The notes beneath the pieces were generated by a model, which was given only the letters and a program-made list of their open reading frames with translations, was not told the DNA's origin and ran no database searches. Of a stretch of DNA of 64,000 nt, positions 47,745-59,420 are shown piece after piece (the first letter of the stretch is position 1; the number at the start of each line of letters is the position of its first letter). The stretch comes from Homalodisca vitripennis (taxonomy: Eukaryota > Arthropoda > Insecta > Hemiptera > Cicadellidae), in assembly GCF_021130785.1 (NCBI RefSeq), contig NW_025777581.1, forward strand, positions 1-64,000. Reading direction: 5' to 3'. Position numbers and translations under genes: made by a program.

Positions 47745-48155
47745 ACTGCTTTGTTCAAAAGTTGTTCATAGAAACTAAAATTAAAATATTTTCAGTATTT
47801 AGTCATCTTTAACCGTTGTGAACTCAATTAATTTTTTAAAGGTCGGTATCCTAATATAACATTAAACTTATGTACAATAACATCGATACATCTATCAAGT
47901 CAGAACATTGTGCACCTGAAAGATTTGGTACAATGCAAGTAACAATCCTGGGTGAACCTAAAAATCATATGGTGTAACGTCTTTATTTATATTATTGTTT
48001 TGTATAAATACTACTATTTTCTTGCCTACATCTGCGCGGACTAAATAATGTTATAAAATCTATAATCTGAAAATAAAAAAACACTGTTGTGAAGTATTTA
48101 TGCCATAAAGTTCAATAAGTCACAATTATAATTCACGGATCTTGTCGTCTAGATG
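47745..48155 (+). repeat. Dispersed repeat family D, copy 2
   Basis: Counterpart of 44565-45020, about 3.2 kb downstream in direct orientation. It lies just before the gypsy pol pseudogene. Confidence 0.7.
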
Positions 48156-48329
48156 ATGCATATAGTCTTTGGCAAAACAACAAAAATGTTTAAACATGTG
48201 AGAAAATTTGATATTTTTCTAGGATTGCAAGTCGAATAAATGATAACTCGGAAAAAGATAACAGAAGTTTGACATCTGATGACGAATGAGGTTACAGTAA
48301 AAAGGGTAAAATCCCTACAGCTCATATTT

Positions 48330-50110
48330 ATTTAAATCTTAATCGTGTAACAGTAAACATGGAATTTGACTCTGGCCCACGAACTTTGATGATAAGTTTT
48401 CTCTATGGGAGAAAATTAGGTCATCTTTCCTAGATAAATTTAATTCTAGGAACGTAGTATACGGAAACAATGTACTAGGTGTACTGGATGAATATGCTGT
48501 TACAGTCATTGTAGGTAATAAGACTCGCAGATTGAAAGTTGCTGTAGTTAACGAAAATTACAAATCTCTATTTGAGTCACCGAGGATGTTAGCTTTCAAT
48601 GTGGAACTGCCCTCAGTTCCACTACTATAATAACAATAACAGATGTGGTTATTAGTAAATTAGAATGTGCGGGAAGTGCAAAACAAGAAAATAATACACC
48701 TAAAGTTAAAGAGATTGTTAAATAATTCAATGATGTATTTTCAAGTGGCTTAAGAAGAATCCAAGAATACCAAGCAGAGATCCATGTAAAGGATGATACG
48801 ATGCCTAAGCATTTCCACCCGACAGTTCCTTTCTCTATGAAAACCAGAATAGAAAATTAACTTTCACGAGTTGTTAAGGAAGGAGTCATACAAAAAGTGA
48901 ACCCCGCCGAAACGCCTGTACCATGGGCCACTCCAACAGTTAATACAGAGATGAATTAACTTTCTGTGCGGGTATGTGGAGATTTCCGCGTTACATTCAA
49001 TCCAAATTTAGTATCAGAGAGTGGTCTTATTCCAACTTTTGAAAAACTCACAAGTAAAATGTAGGGATAATGGATTTTCCGTCATAGATTTACTTGATGC
49101 GTACCTCCAGATGGAAGTTGAGGAGGAACACAGAAAATAACTAGTAATATCTACCGACAATGGATACTACAGGTACACACGTTAACCTTTCGGCGTGTCA
49201 TAGAGTCCAAATAATTTCCAGAGGTACGTGGAAAAGCTTTTAAACTGTTTATACCAGGTAGGAATTCTGCTACACGATATCATAGTGACAAGAAACGAAC
49301 ATATCAGGAGTTTGAGAGAAGTGTTACGAAGAATGAAGTAAGTTGGTTTAAAAGTAAAGTCGAGTAAACGTACATTTTTTGAGAAGGCTTTAACTTATTT
49401 AGAACATAAAATCGACCAAAATGGTATACATCCAACAGAAGGAAAATACAAGCAGTACGAGATGCTCCATCACTGACAAATATTAAGCAGCTTAGATCGT
49501 TCTTGGGGTCTATAATTTACTATGAAAAATTCATTCCAGGATTTCATGCTATTTGTAGTGGTCTACATAAGTTAACAGGAACAAACTCAAGGTGGGGATG
49601 GACCGAAAAAGAGGACAAGATCCTTAAGAAGGTAAAAAACAATATTGTTCAGCGAAGATAATGGTGGTACCATATGATAAATTGAAACCTTCGCTAATGG
49701 TCTGCGATGCCTTGGAAATGGCCCTGGATGCGTACTTATGCACATATATGTAAAGGAAGTTGAAAACCCAATTGTTTATGCAAGTTGTACTCTTATGCCT
49801 GCCGAAAAACGATATTTTAACATTTATAGAGAAGCTTTGGCTCTTGAGTTTGTGGTTAGGAAATTTCATCAATACGTCTACGGTCGGGAATTCACATTAT
49901 TGAGTGATCACAAACCACTACAACGGAACTTTGGAAGTTCACAAGATCTTGCGAAGGTTGTAAACAATAGTTTAGTGAGATGGGCTCTTGAACTAAATCA
50001 ATACCAATAAGAAATTGTGTATAGGAAAGGGGAAGATAATATATGTGCAGATGTTTTGTCCAGGCTTCCAATCCAAGAGGAGATCTATATTAAGTTCTTA
50101 ACCCTTCACC
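48330..50110 (+). pseudogene. Ty3/gypsy pol fragment: protease, RT, RNase H
   Basis: The plus strand can be read through many stops and frameshifts as a gypsy Pol. The protease active-site region is MEFDSGPR (about 48360). Next come LDKFNSRNVVYGNN and RRLKVAVVNENYKSL, then the RT lead-in EYQAEIHVKDDTMPKHFHPT (about 48770-48825), VVKEGVIQKVNPAETPVPWA, VCGDFRVTFNPN and FLGSIIYYEKFIPGFHAI (about 49500-49550). Where YLDDIIV is expected the sequence gives LLHDIIVT. RNase H is the best-preserved part (49738-50010: VYASCTLMPAEKRYF, EFTLLSDHKPL) and ends at GEDNICADVLSRLP. Gag, integrase and LTRs were not found. Inactive. Confidence 0.82.
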
Positions 50111-50914
50111 TTTGACTATTAATAAATCTATAATAAATTTAGTGAATTTTATTTCAATTAATAGAATCTCCATTACGAGTGTCTAGAACAATCCAAATGA
50201 ATGTTAAGACTACAAAGGGCAGGCACATTCATTCTAAATGTAATTCATCCCTATTCTTCAATGCTTTAGTATGCTATTCAGATCTTTGAGAAAACAATTA
50301 TAATTTACTACAACATGTCTAGGCTTAAGTATTGCAAAGCCAACTTAATATATTACGCTGTTTGATATATTATAATGATACGTGGAAATCTGAGTACACA
50401 CCTTTAGTTTGGGTGTAATCCATTGTCTCTTTAACTATGATTACACTTAGAACTAGTTTTATAGTACTTTAAAGACTCTTACATTGGTCTTAAACCTTTT
50501 TTCTTCTTAGCTATATTCTCTACTTTCTTTATCATTAATAACATTCTTGAGCACAGTAAGAAAAAGCTTATTTATACGTTTTATATTACCCTGTATAATA
50601 AGAATAAATAAAATAAAAGACTAAGAAATATGTCATTCCGTAATAATAGAACACGCTTTGTATACATGTTTTATATTTTATTGTATATTGTTGGTTACGT
50701 TTATGAGCAGCGCTTCAATTCTCTTCCAGCCTGAAAAAAACTAGGATTTGAATATGAATGTAAAGTGAAATTCAATATAGTATATGAGGCAGCAATGACT
50801 TGTTAAAAATAGGTTGTTGAGGAATATTGTACAGTATTGTCCAGTTGTTATTATAAAAACATTGTTTAGATGAGGTATTCGAAAAAAATAACATATATTA
50901 AATATTTTGCATAT
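50111..50914. other. AT-rich non-coding stretch
   Basis: Nothing recognised between the gypsy fragment and the AT palindrome region. Confidence 0.45.
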
Positions 50915-51012
50915 ATATATATAAGCAATATATATATATAATGTATAATGTAAGCAATTATATATAATGTATACTATATATATTATACATATATATATAT
51001 ATATATATATAT
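50915..51012. repeat. AT-palindromic (TA)n region
   Basis: Interrupted TA arrays with internally complementary segments (TATATAATGTATA / TATACATATAT). It lies about 230 bp upstream of the proposed first exon of the HORMA gene. Confidence 0.9.
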
Positions 51013-51245
51013 GACTGTATGAACCAACAGTCGTAAAATTCATTCTTATGTCAACATTTTTAACACTGTTCCGGTACACATCTGCTTCCGATCCAAATCT
51101 ACAGTGCGCCGATGTGTAAGCCGGGCTGAGAGGAACGAAGAAGAAGAATTATTGTTGTTAGTGTAAAGTGGTGTTATCTTTTAAAGCGTACGTTTGTTTG
51201 GAAAGTTGTTCAAAATCAAGTTATATCTCAAGAGAATTCTGAAAA

Positions 51246-51284
51246 ATGCCTTGCTCAGCACAGTCACTTAAAAATAAACAAAAG
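51246..51284 (+). CDS. HORMA-domain protein, candidate exon 1
   Basis: A short exon with ATG at 51246 encodes MPCSAQSLKNKQK and ends AAAG|GTAAGT, a perfect donor. It closes in phase 0, as needed by exon 2 at 59825, which starts on a codon boundary. HORMAD proteins also begin with a short, basic, unstructured lead before the HORMA domain, so the length suits the family. The upstream sequence (51080-51245) is less AT-rich than its surroundings and could be a 5' untranslated region. There is no homology in 13 codons to prove it, and another first exon within the 8.5-kb intron is possible. Confidence 0.45.
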
Positions 51285-51635
51285 GTAAGTCAATGTATTG
51301 AAAAATTTTGGCAAATTGCAGAAAGCTTCTTATACAAAGTCATTAGTCCTTTTTGAAAAAACTCATGTAGGCTGATTTAATTACTTGCATGTAAATTACA
51401 TTAAGCTATCATATATTTTTAAAATATTATTCTTGATCAGCTAACTATATTGATTTAGTAAGTTATGATAAATTTAATCAGTAACAGCCTTTCCAGTATT
51501 GTGACAGTCACCTAGGCTAAGTTCAAATTTTATACAGATAGGTTTTTTGGCTGGAGTATTATTAGTGGCCATCAGGACAATTGAATTATCAATATTTATG
51601 ACTAACGAATCCTTGATATAACTACTGAAACCAAA

Positions 51636-52206
51636 GGGTAGGGTACGATAAGCGGACCCGGTTTTTTATATCGAAGAATGTAATCATCGATACCTAATAT
51701 TCGCATCTAAAATCCTAGACTATCAATCGATATAAAGTATCTATAGTTCTCAATAACAATCACATGTGTTGAATTAAAATATGGATCTAATATTTAGAGT
51801 GATCAAACAAATTGTTATAACCAAAATTAGGAAAACTGAAGACAACCATATTTGCTCCTTTCACAGTTACAGTTGTTTCTTTCCCACAAATTTCACATAA
51901 TGGGTTTTCCCCCACGAGTTCAACATGTTGAAGTCATGAAAAACATGTTTTATCATCTTCCAAAGCAATGTCGTGTAGTTTTCTAAAATTAACCGTCATT
52001 TTTAATAATCAAATGTTACTTAAATATAAAATTGAAATATTACCTTGTATTCTTTTAAAGTGTTTACAGCTGCTGATATAGATTATTTAAGTTAATTGTT
52101 CAAATTAATTAATCAGTATCGATTGATTGTATCGATGGTTATAATTAAGTAATATCGTTTGCCAATTTCTATATAAAAAACCGGGTCCGCTTATCATACC
52201 CTACCC
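51636..52206 (+). mobile_element. hAT-like MITE family 2, copy A
   Basis: 571 bp with inverted ends GGGTAGGGTACGATAAGCGG (left) and GGGTAGGGTATGATAAGCGG (right, other strand), continuing as GACCCGGTTTTTTATAT on both. Flanks AAACCAAA and AAATGAAA agree at 6 of 8 positions, a worn 8-bp duplication. It has no coding capacity. Copy B lies 69 bp downstream in opposite orientation. Confidence 0.85.
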
Positions 52207-52332
52207 AAATGAAACAACCCTAACTAACTACAATGGTGTTCTCAGTTATCATTCATAATTATTATAGGTAATCTAGGGTAGGGTACAATAAGCGGACCCG
52301 GTTTTTTATATCAAAATTGGCAAATGATATTA

Positions 52333-52540
52333 GATTTTTTTTCCCTTGGGGCGGCCTACTGCCATGCACTTAAGCCTCACAAGGGCTTTTTGCACACCCC
52401 GGAAACAAACCATGAGGCCTATCAGTCTATAATTTCAGCAGTTCCACAAACTGCGGAAAACAACCTATCAGGTCCTCCTGGAGAAATTCACCACCCCTGT
52501 CCAAACTACCAAAGATGGTATACCACTCCCTTGCTATTAA
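52333..52540 (-). mobile_element. About 208-bp insertion in MITE copy B, possible retroposed sequence
   Basis: Absent from copy A, where GATATTA is followed directly by the ATAACCATCGAT block. On the minus strand the insert is relatively GC-rich and ends GGCCGCCCCAAGGG followed by eight A, like a poly(A)-tailed SINE or LINE 3' end. Nearby ATTA repeats on both sides may be a short target duplication. Identity unknown. Confidence 0.5.
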
Positions 52541-52602
52541 TCATAACCATCGATATAATCAATCGATACTGATTAATTATTTTGAACAATTAACTTAAAT
52601 AA

Positions 52603-52833
52603 TTGGCTGCAGTATAATAAGAGGCCACCACCACAACAGAATCATATTATGATTATCTAAACTATGATATAAACAAAAATGTTGGCAAGAATTACGTTAT
52701 ATAAAAACTATCTGTTATGTGTATCTATAAAATGTAACAAACAAAACAGTTTAACATTTAGTTACTTTTTACTGTTTTTAAGAATATACTTTGATTCTAT
52801 TGTGGTGGTGGCCTTTTATTATACTGCAGCCAA
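52603..52833. mobile_element. Nested 231-bp foldback/MITE inside copy B
   Basis: The ends TTGGCTGCAGTATAATAAGA and, on the other strand, TTGGCTGCAGTATAATAAAA extend into GGCCACCACCACAA, giving inverted repeats of about 35 bp. Comparison with copy A shows an uninterrupted site there, so this is a later insertion. No duplication longer than one or two bases is evident. Confidence 0.82.
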
Positions 52834-53621
52834 ATCTATACCAACAGCTGTAAACACTTTCAAATAATACACGTAATATTTCAATTTTCTGTAAGTAACA
52901 TTTCATTATTAAAAATAGCAGTCAATTTTAGAAAACTACCCGACATTGCTTTGAAAGATGATAATACAGCTATAGTTATATCTTTCCCACAAATTTCACA
53001 TAATGGCTTCAACGTGTTGGACTCTAACCGAAAAACCCATTATGTGAAATTTGTGGGAAAGAAATAACTATAACTGTGAGAGGAGCAAATATGGTCGTCT
53101 TCAATTTCCTAATTTTGGTTATAATAATTTGTTTGATCACTGTAAATGTTAAATTCATATTTTAATTAAAAACATATGATTGTTATTGAGGACTATAGAT
53201 ACTTTTATATCGATTGATAGTCTAGGATTTGAGATGCGAATATTAGGTATCGATGATTACATTCTTCGATATACAAAACTGGGTCCGCTTAACGTACCTT
53301 ACCTGTAATCTATTATAAAGGAGTCTGGTTACTGGAACGTAATACTAATTAATTTGGTAATAGGTTATTGACAAATAACAGTATTTCCCATCTCTAGTAG
53401 TTATTACTCAAATACCATACACATGATTTTACTTTGTTTAAATTAATTTGGAACAAAAATGTCAAACTGAATTATGTTATAGGATTTTAAGATTGTACTA
53501 AACAATATCAGCAATTTTTAATTATGAATATCTATATGTAAAATGTTTTTATATTCAATATTCGAGATATTTCTAATTTATAGCCTAGTTGATTCAATTG
53601 CCCTTGTGGCCAAGCACTGCT

Positions 53622-54469
53622 GGTACTTTGGGATTATACCGACCACACCAGTATGAAGAACACAAAAATATAAATTTATAGAAACAAACATGATAGAACG
53701 AAAAAACAACTCTTTAATTACAAAATTACAAACTTAAAACGATTATCAATGGGGTCAGATTCCGTTATATGCTCCCAACGCTTAAACCTTTTTCAATGAA
53801 CTTAGAACGTTATAAAACGATATATTTGAGTAACAGAACTAACATTCCATCAATCAACAAGCATTTCCAGGTATTGTTGTCGCTGTTATCTTATCTTTCT
53901 CGAGAATCCCGAATACGGCAGGCCGCGCGGCATCACATGATTATTTAAGTTTTTTGCACGGTACATAATCGCCTTTCCATTACAATTCAATTTATATTTC
54001 TGATCATCCCCTCTAGAATTTTATATTTTACTGATAGATACTATCTCGAGGGATGTTTTTCTTTCGTTGACATCAGCGCGCTGATAGCCGGAGGCACTCG
54101 CATTTTGGGTGGTGGAGTGTGATCAAGAATAAAAACAAGTTTTGTGTGTTTTTTATCAATAAAGAGTTTAGTTTTTGTTTGGGAATGTTTGTTTTTGTTG
54201 AATTTTTATGTTTGGAGAAATGTAGGGGTAAAACACGGAAGTACAACAAAGGGACGCACCAGCTGAACGGGCGGCGAGACTCTGCAATCACGTTATCTAC
54301 TAGACCGCTCGACTTTGACCTCTGTCTGAGGATGGGGAGGAGTTTACGATAAGACAATTCCTGTTTTATATTGATAAAATATTGTTCTACGCTAATCTAG
54401 TAATCAGTAGAAGCAAAATGTCAAATAACAATTCATGTCTGGGTGTGGTCGGTATAATCCCAAAGTACC
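53622..54469 (-). mobile_element. Non-autonomous hAT-like element (MITE family 1, copy 2)
   Basis: 848 bp. Ends GGTACTTTGGGATTATACCG mirror each other and match copy 1 at 6555-7242; the interiors match in reverse orientation (for example TACTGATTACTAGATTAGCG at the left of copy 1 and its complement at the right here). Flanks GCACTGCT and GCACTGGT form an 8-bp duplication with one change. Overlapping open frames on both strands (54073-54357, 54119-54352) are not coding. Confidence 0.9.
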
Positions 54470-56734
54470 GCACTGGTAATTATACTGCACATAGGTTATT
54501 GATGGTATGTTTCTCTTGTAGGCCTATCCTATGGCGAGACTAAAATTTACCATGGTAGGCCTATCATTTTTCACATTTCTATACCAAGGGCGTAAGATTT
54601 CCAAAATAAGAGTAGGCCTACTTTATCATAGGACATGTAATTCAGCTTTGTCGATTCGTTATAAAAAATTTTAAGTGTTGGTTTATCTTGTTAGGTCGGT
54701 TACATTTTATATTGTGCTTGTAATGCTCAACCAAGAGAAGCCACATTGATTAATATAATTTTTATAAATAGGCTACACATAAATTAATAATATTATTTGA
54801 TATAAACCTATCATGCTTATGTTTATCATACTTGAATGGTTATCATCTATAAGGAATATCAGGTCTTTTTGATGTGTCAGCAGTATCTTAAACAAAGTGA
54901 TTTAGGTAAACATTGAATTTACTAACTAGCCTACCATTTTGATTTCAATAATTCTCTATTAAAAATTTTGTAAGACAGTCTTTTCAGTGGAGTTTTCAAC
55001 TATTTATCCATATCTATGGGCAGAAAGATTATCCAAATATAGTAAGAGCTGGCTTTTACAGCTTTAATACTTTTTAGTACTTTGAGTGTTGCAGTATCAC
55101 TTATTTTGAATCTACAAAAAGTGCTTAAAGTAGCAGTATTGCCAATTATGACTTTTTGGATTTCGATAATATTTTATATTTAACTTAAAATTACAAAGTT
55201 ATTTGAGCCATTTCACCAAAATAGCAGTATTCTAGTATACAATTAATTATGATGATCTTATTTTCTTGATATAGTAGTGCTGGTTGAATGAAGCATAAGT
55301 TAGTCCATACTGTCTATGTTGCTGGTAATGGTATATTTTATTAGCAAAATAAACTACTAAAATATAATTATTATATTTAAAATATAATACTAAGGATAGT
55401 TTATATTTATTATTATTATTTTACGAAGACAAAGTTTCAAATAAGACAGTTAATTCACAACCGATAAATTATTTTATTTCCATTAATTCACCACCACTCA
55501 ATAGATGTTTAATGGCTTATAAAACTATGCCACATTAAGTAGACTCTTGTATTTCATCGATGTCTGGAATTTATGTATCCCCTATCTTATCGCTTAATGA
55601 GAACAACAATTGACACACTCGGCAGTTACTTGTAATCATTACTTAAAATCATAACTTAAAAGAATATGGAAATTTTAATTCTTTGTGCAGTTATAAATTA
55701 GCAGTGGCTGCCTTGCTGTCTAGAATAATATGGCTAGGTGAGTTTGAAATAGTTTTAGTTTTTAGGGATTAGTGATCAGTCTTTTGGAATTTTATATTTT
55801 ACTGATCAGTACTATCTTGAGGGATGTTTTTTGTTTGATGCTATCTACGTGGGGCAGCATCACAGCCCGCATGACTAGCCATAGGCATTACTGTCAGCCC
55901 TTTTAATTATTGGTTCCTTTTTCGAGATTACAAAAGACTCTGAAATAAAAAGTAGAGGTGGTGAATTTAACATTAAAGATGCAAAACAGAAATTGTTTAT
56001 CTTCCACTAAAGATTATATGACTTTTTTGAACAAAATAAAAATTTTTTATACAATTTTACTTAATTTTAGTCATTATTTGTGCAAAAATAAAACTATAAA
56101 TTTATAAAAACAAAGAAATTTAAGGTCTATTTTACAAATTATAACTTTTTTCTTGATTACTTGCAATTTAAGAAAGTATATACTTCAGCATCATCGTGCC
56201 CACTTTCTATGTAATTAACAATAATATCTATGTAGTTTACATGCATATTAGAATTCCATAATATATCTAAAAAAATTTCATGACTAGAAATAACTAGGCA
56301 TAACACTTAAAATAATTAAGTTGTTTGTTTATTTTACATGTTTTTTTTTTATTTTCAAACAGACATAGTAATATAGATTATTTTGGTTACTTTATTGCAA
56401 AAAGAATTGTGAAAATTCGTTGGATAGACTCTTTACAACAAATCTTCCCCCAAAAGTGTACATATTTAACAATAATATGCATACACTTTATGCATATGAC
56501 TTTGAGAATTATAATTTGTAAAAAGTATTGGTGTATGTCTTATTGGGCTTAAAGGAAGGTCAGTTGTACAAGTGGCTCGATACTTTAATGCTTGAAGAGA
56601 GACACTAAAAACATATGTTTTCAAGCTTTGTTTGTGTTTTTTCAGAGCCATCTCTTACTTGGATTCGTGTTGTAATCTGGTTATTTGTCAAAAGGTGGTG
56701 GTTCAGTTTTTTAAATAGCTAATTTTCCTGAATG

Positions 56735-58004
56735 AGGTATGTAAATTAAGTAATGAGACTGGCACGTCACGTTTGGTCTGTCAACAATGAATTGGCTGTG
56801 GTTGTAGGGGTGGTAAAGGAACATGTGATCCTCCTTCAGTACATGTTTGACCTTGCTCATGTCATTTGGTTGTGTACAGTGATTGTTTTTGTGAAACAGA
56901 TTTTGTATTGTGTTCTAAAAATGAGTGACATCAATTTCGAGCAATGGTGTTCTATCAGGTCTTGCTTCAGACTTAGGGACAGTGCAACGAAAACTCTTGC
57001 TAAACTTCAGCACACCTACAGAGATAGTGTTTTGTCAAGAGCCCAGATTTTTCGGTGGTTTAAAGTATTTTTAGAAGGAAGACAGTTGATTGAAGATGGA
57101 CCAAGTAGCGGAAGGTCTTTTGCATTTGAAAGGATCTTGTGAGTTCAGATCGTTGTTGACAGTCAGAATGATTAGGGAATAGTTAAATTTGATTCATACC
57201 ACTGTTTATCAAGTTTTGACCATTGAATTGGGGATGAGGAAAGTCTGCACAAAAGTTGTTCCTAAAACTTTACACAAGACCGTAAGAACGCCAGAAAGGA
57301 AAGGTGAATTTTTGGATTCAATTGAAAATTACTCTCATTTTCTGGATCGTGTTAGTACTGGTGACGAGTCTTGGATGTTTGAGTACCAACCAGAAACTAA
57401 GCGCCAGAGCATGGAGTGACACACCTCAACCTCTCCCAAGGCCTAAAAAGCAAGGATGACGTAGTCAAAAATCAGATGCATGCTGATTTGATATTTTTTA
57501 TTCACCAAATCGTTCACAAAGAGTTTCTACCTCAATGCCAGAAGGTCAATCAACACTTTTACCAGGAAGTTCTTGGAAGACTTCAAAAAAAGGGTCATTA
57601 AAAGGGCCAAATATTAAGAACAAGTGGGTGTTGTATCACAATAATACTCCTTGTCATACAGCAATTTCAATAAATGATTTTTTGGCCAGCAAAAACATTC
57701 CTGTGGCTCCTCAACCTCCTTATTCACCTGACTTGAGTCCTTATGACCTTTTCTCTTCTCGAAGTTGAAAAATCACCTCAGGGAATTCATTTTGGAATTG
57801 TTGAAAGCATTCAAAAGGCTGTGACCGACCAGCTGAAGGCTATTCCAGTATAGCAGTTCCACCACTGCTATGATTAGTGGAAAAACCGTCTCTAGCGCTG
57901 TGTTGCTTCAGAAAGAAGTTATTTTGAAGGTGACAATATAGAATTCTAAATATTTTAAAATAAAAATTTGTGTAATTGTTCTCATCACTTAATTTATAGA
58001 CCTT
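56735..58004 (+). mobile_element. Degenerate mariner element, about 1.27 kb
   Basis: The left end AGGTATGTAAATTAAGTAAT and the right end on the other strand AGGTCTATAAATTAAGTGAT form an inverted repeat that continues as GAGA. The length and layout fit mariner. A TA follows the right end after two bases; the left TA is not clear, so the exact outer bases are uncertain by a few positions. It sits in one arm of a tandem duplication. Confidence 0.82.
56921..57949 (+). pseudogene. mariner transposase, broken; second catalytic Asp altered
   Basis: Starting at 56921 (MSDINFEQWCSIRSCFRL) this shows the mariner layout: N-terminal helix-turn-helix region with FRWFKVFLEGRQLIEDGPSS, then HTTVYQVLTIELGMRKVC. 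The first catalytic Asp is in STGDESWMFEYQPETKRQS (about 57355-57410). The second block reads VLYHNNTPCHTA (about 57630-57660), with Asn in place of the usual Asp of HDNAP. The third is in PPYSPDLSPYDLF (about 57715-57755). The C-terminal WKNRL, RCVAS and SYFEGDNIEF precede TAA at 57947-57949. Stops and frameshifts at about 57145, 57420 and 57600 break the frame. Inactive on both counts. Confidence 0.85.
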
Positions 58005-58359
58005 GTATATGTAGATGGCCATTCTTTCCCAAATTTGGATGTTGATTGGCTTTCATTTTAAAATGACAAAAACAATAAATATTTTTCATCTGTAAACAAA
58101 AGTAATGTTTACAATTATCCATAAAATCAATTTTACAAAGTTTGTTTATTTGATTGGTAGTTACTAAATTCAGTATGAACTATGAATGTTGTTCCATCCC
58201 TAAATTATAAAATTATTTGTTTTATTATTTAGAATATAAAATATTGCATTATTTCACAAAGTAATCCTTTTTAAAATATATTTTAATGTTCACTCCAGCA
58301 GTAGCGATTGCTATGTTATGTAGACTATAATATGGATGGGTGAATTTGTAAAATTTTTA

Positions 58360-59420
58360 GCTCTCAAGCATTGATGATCAGCCTTATGGGTTTTTACGTT
58401 TTACTGATCAGTGCTATTTTGAGGGATGTTTTCCGTTCGTCATATATTGAGAGGGGGCAACGTAGGCATTACTGTCAGCTCGTTCAACTACCTACTAGTT
58501 GATTTATGAGATTAAAACAAATTGTGGAAAGTGAAAAAAGTACTGTTATAAACAAAATCCATTTAAACAATTGTATTTAATTTTAGTTATTATTTCTGCA
58601 AATTTAAAACTATAAATATATAAAATAAATATGGTTAAGGCTTGTTTTGCAGTTTATACCATTTGGTTCCAAATACTTGCAATTTTAAGGGAAAATATAC
58701 TTTAAATAGCTTACACAACATCATCTTGTTTTCTCTTCATGTAAATAAAAATAATATATACGTAGTACTTAGATTTCCCTGGTATTTTATACATTAGATA
58801 TAAAAGGATTTTTCATACCTTGAACAACTTTTAAGTCAAACTTGAAATAAAAAAAAATAAATAAAAATGCCTTGTTTTAGAAGTTAAAGAAATTTTATAG
58901 AAATATGTATTATGTTGCAAATATTATTGACAAAAAACAGAAAAATTGGTTACATAAATTGTTTACAACAATTTTTCTCCCAAAGGTCTGGAAATCTACA
59001 ATTGATAGGCCTACACTTTATGGATATATAACTTAAAAATGGCCACTACACTGAATGGGTTAACAAAACCAAGATGATTATGGTTTTGAGAGTTATAATT
59101 TAAAAAGTATAAATATTGAAATGGATAATCTTCCTTCACATATGGCCATTCTTTCTGTACTTGGAAGCTCAATGCTCCCATTTTAAACAGTGAAACACAA
59201 TGCATTTGTTTCCACTGAAAATAAAATAAACATGTAAAATTATCTATAAAATGTATTAAAAAAAGAGTTTTTTGAAATCTGAGTGGTAGTTGTTAAATTC
59301 ACAATATGAGAATCATGATTGGACCCTATTACTGAATGGTATAATTATTTGTGTTATTACTTAGAATATTTAATAGTCTATTATTAAATAATTTGTAGAT
59401 ACACAAAGTAATCCAATTTA
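58360..59420 (+). repeat. Tandem duplication, right unit
   Basis: Uninterrupted counterpart of the left unit at 55700-58300. It ends near ACACAAAGTAATCC, matching 58255-58270 in the left unit. Divergence is moderate. No coding region is recognised. Confidence 0.7.

Larger units (their letters stand above)
52276..53304 (-). mobile_element. hAT-like MITE family 2, copy B, with nested insertions
   Basis: Same terminal repeat as copy A, but inverted relative to it and longer (1029 bp). A perfect 8-bp duplication GTAATCTA flanks it (52268-52275 and 53305-53312). Compared with copy A it carries two extra segments: about 52333-52540 and 52603-52833. It also contains an internal inverted repeat around 52980-53070 (CTTTCCCACAAATTTCACAT and its complement), where copy A has only one arm. 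Confidence 0.88.
55700..58300 (+). repeat. Tandem duplication, left unit (interrupted by mariner)
   Basis: Left unit = 55700 to about 56560, then 58005-58300 after the inserted mariner region. It matches the right unit at about 58360-59420 in the same orientation. Landmarks: ATTTTACTGATCAGT, GAGGGATGTTTT, GGCATTACTGTCAGC, AATTTTAGTCATTATTTGTG and ATGGCCATTCTTTC. Near its start it includes a worn piece of MITE family 1 interior (TTTTATATTTTACTGAT, then GAGGGATGTTTT). The extra sequence 56560-56734 has no counterpart in the right unit. Confidence 0.7.

Noticed and set aside
44565..48155. LTR pair of the gypsy element
   Set aside because: The gypsy pol lies outside the pair (48330-50110), so the repeats cannot be its two LTRs.
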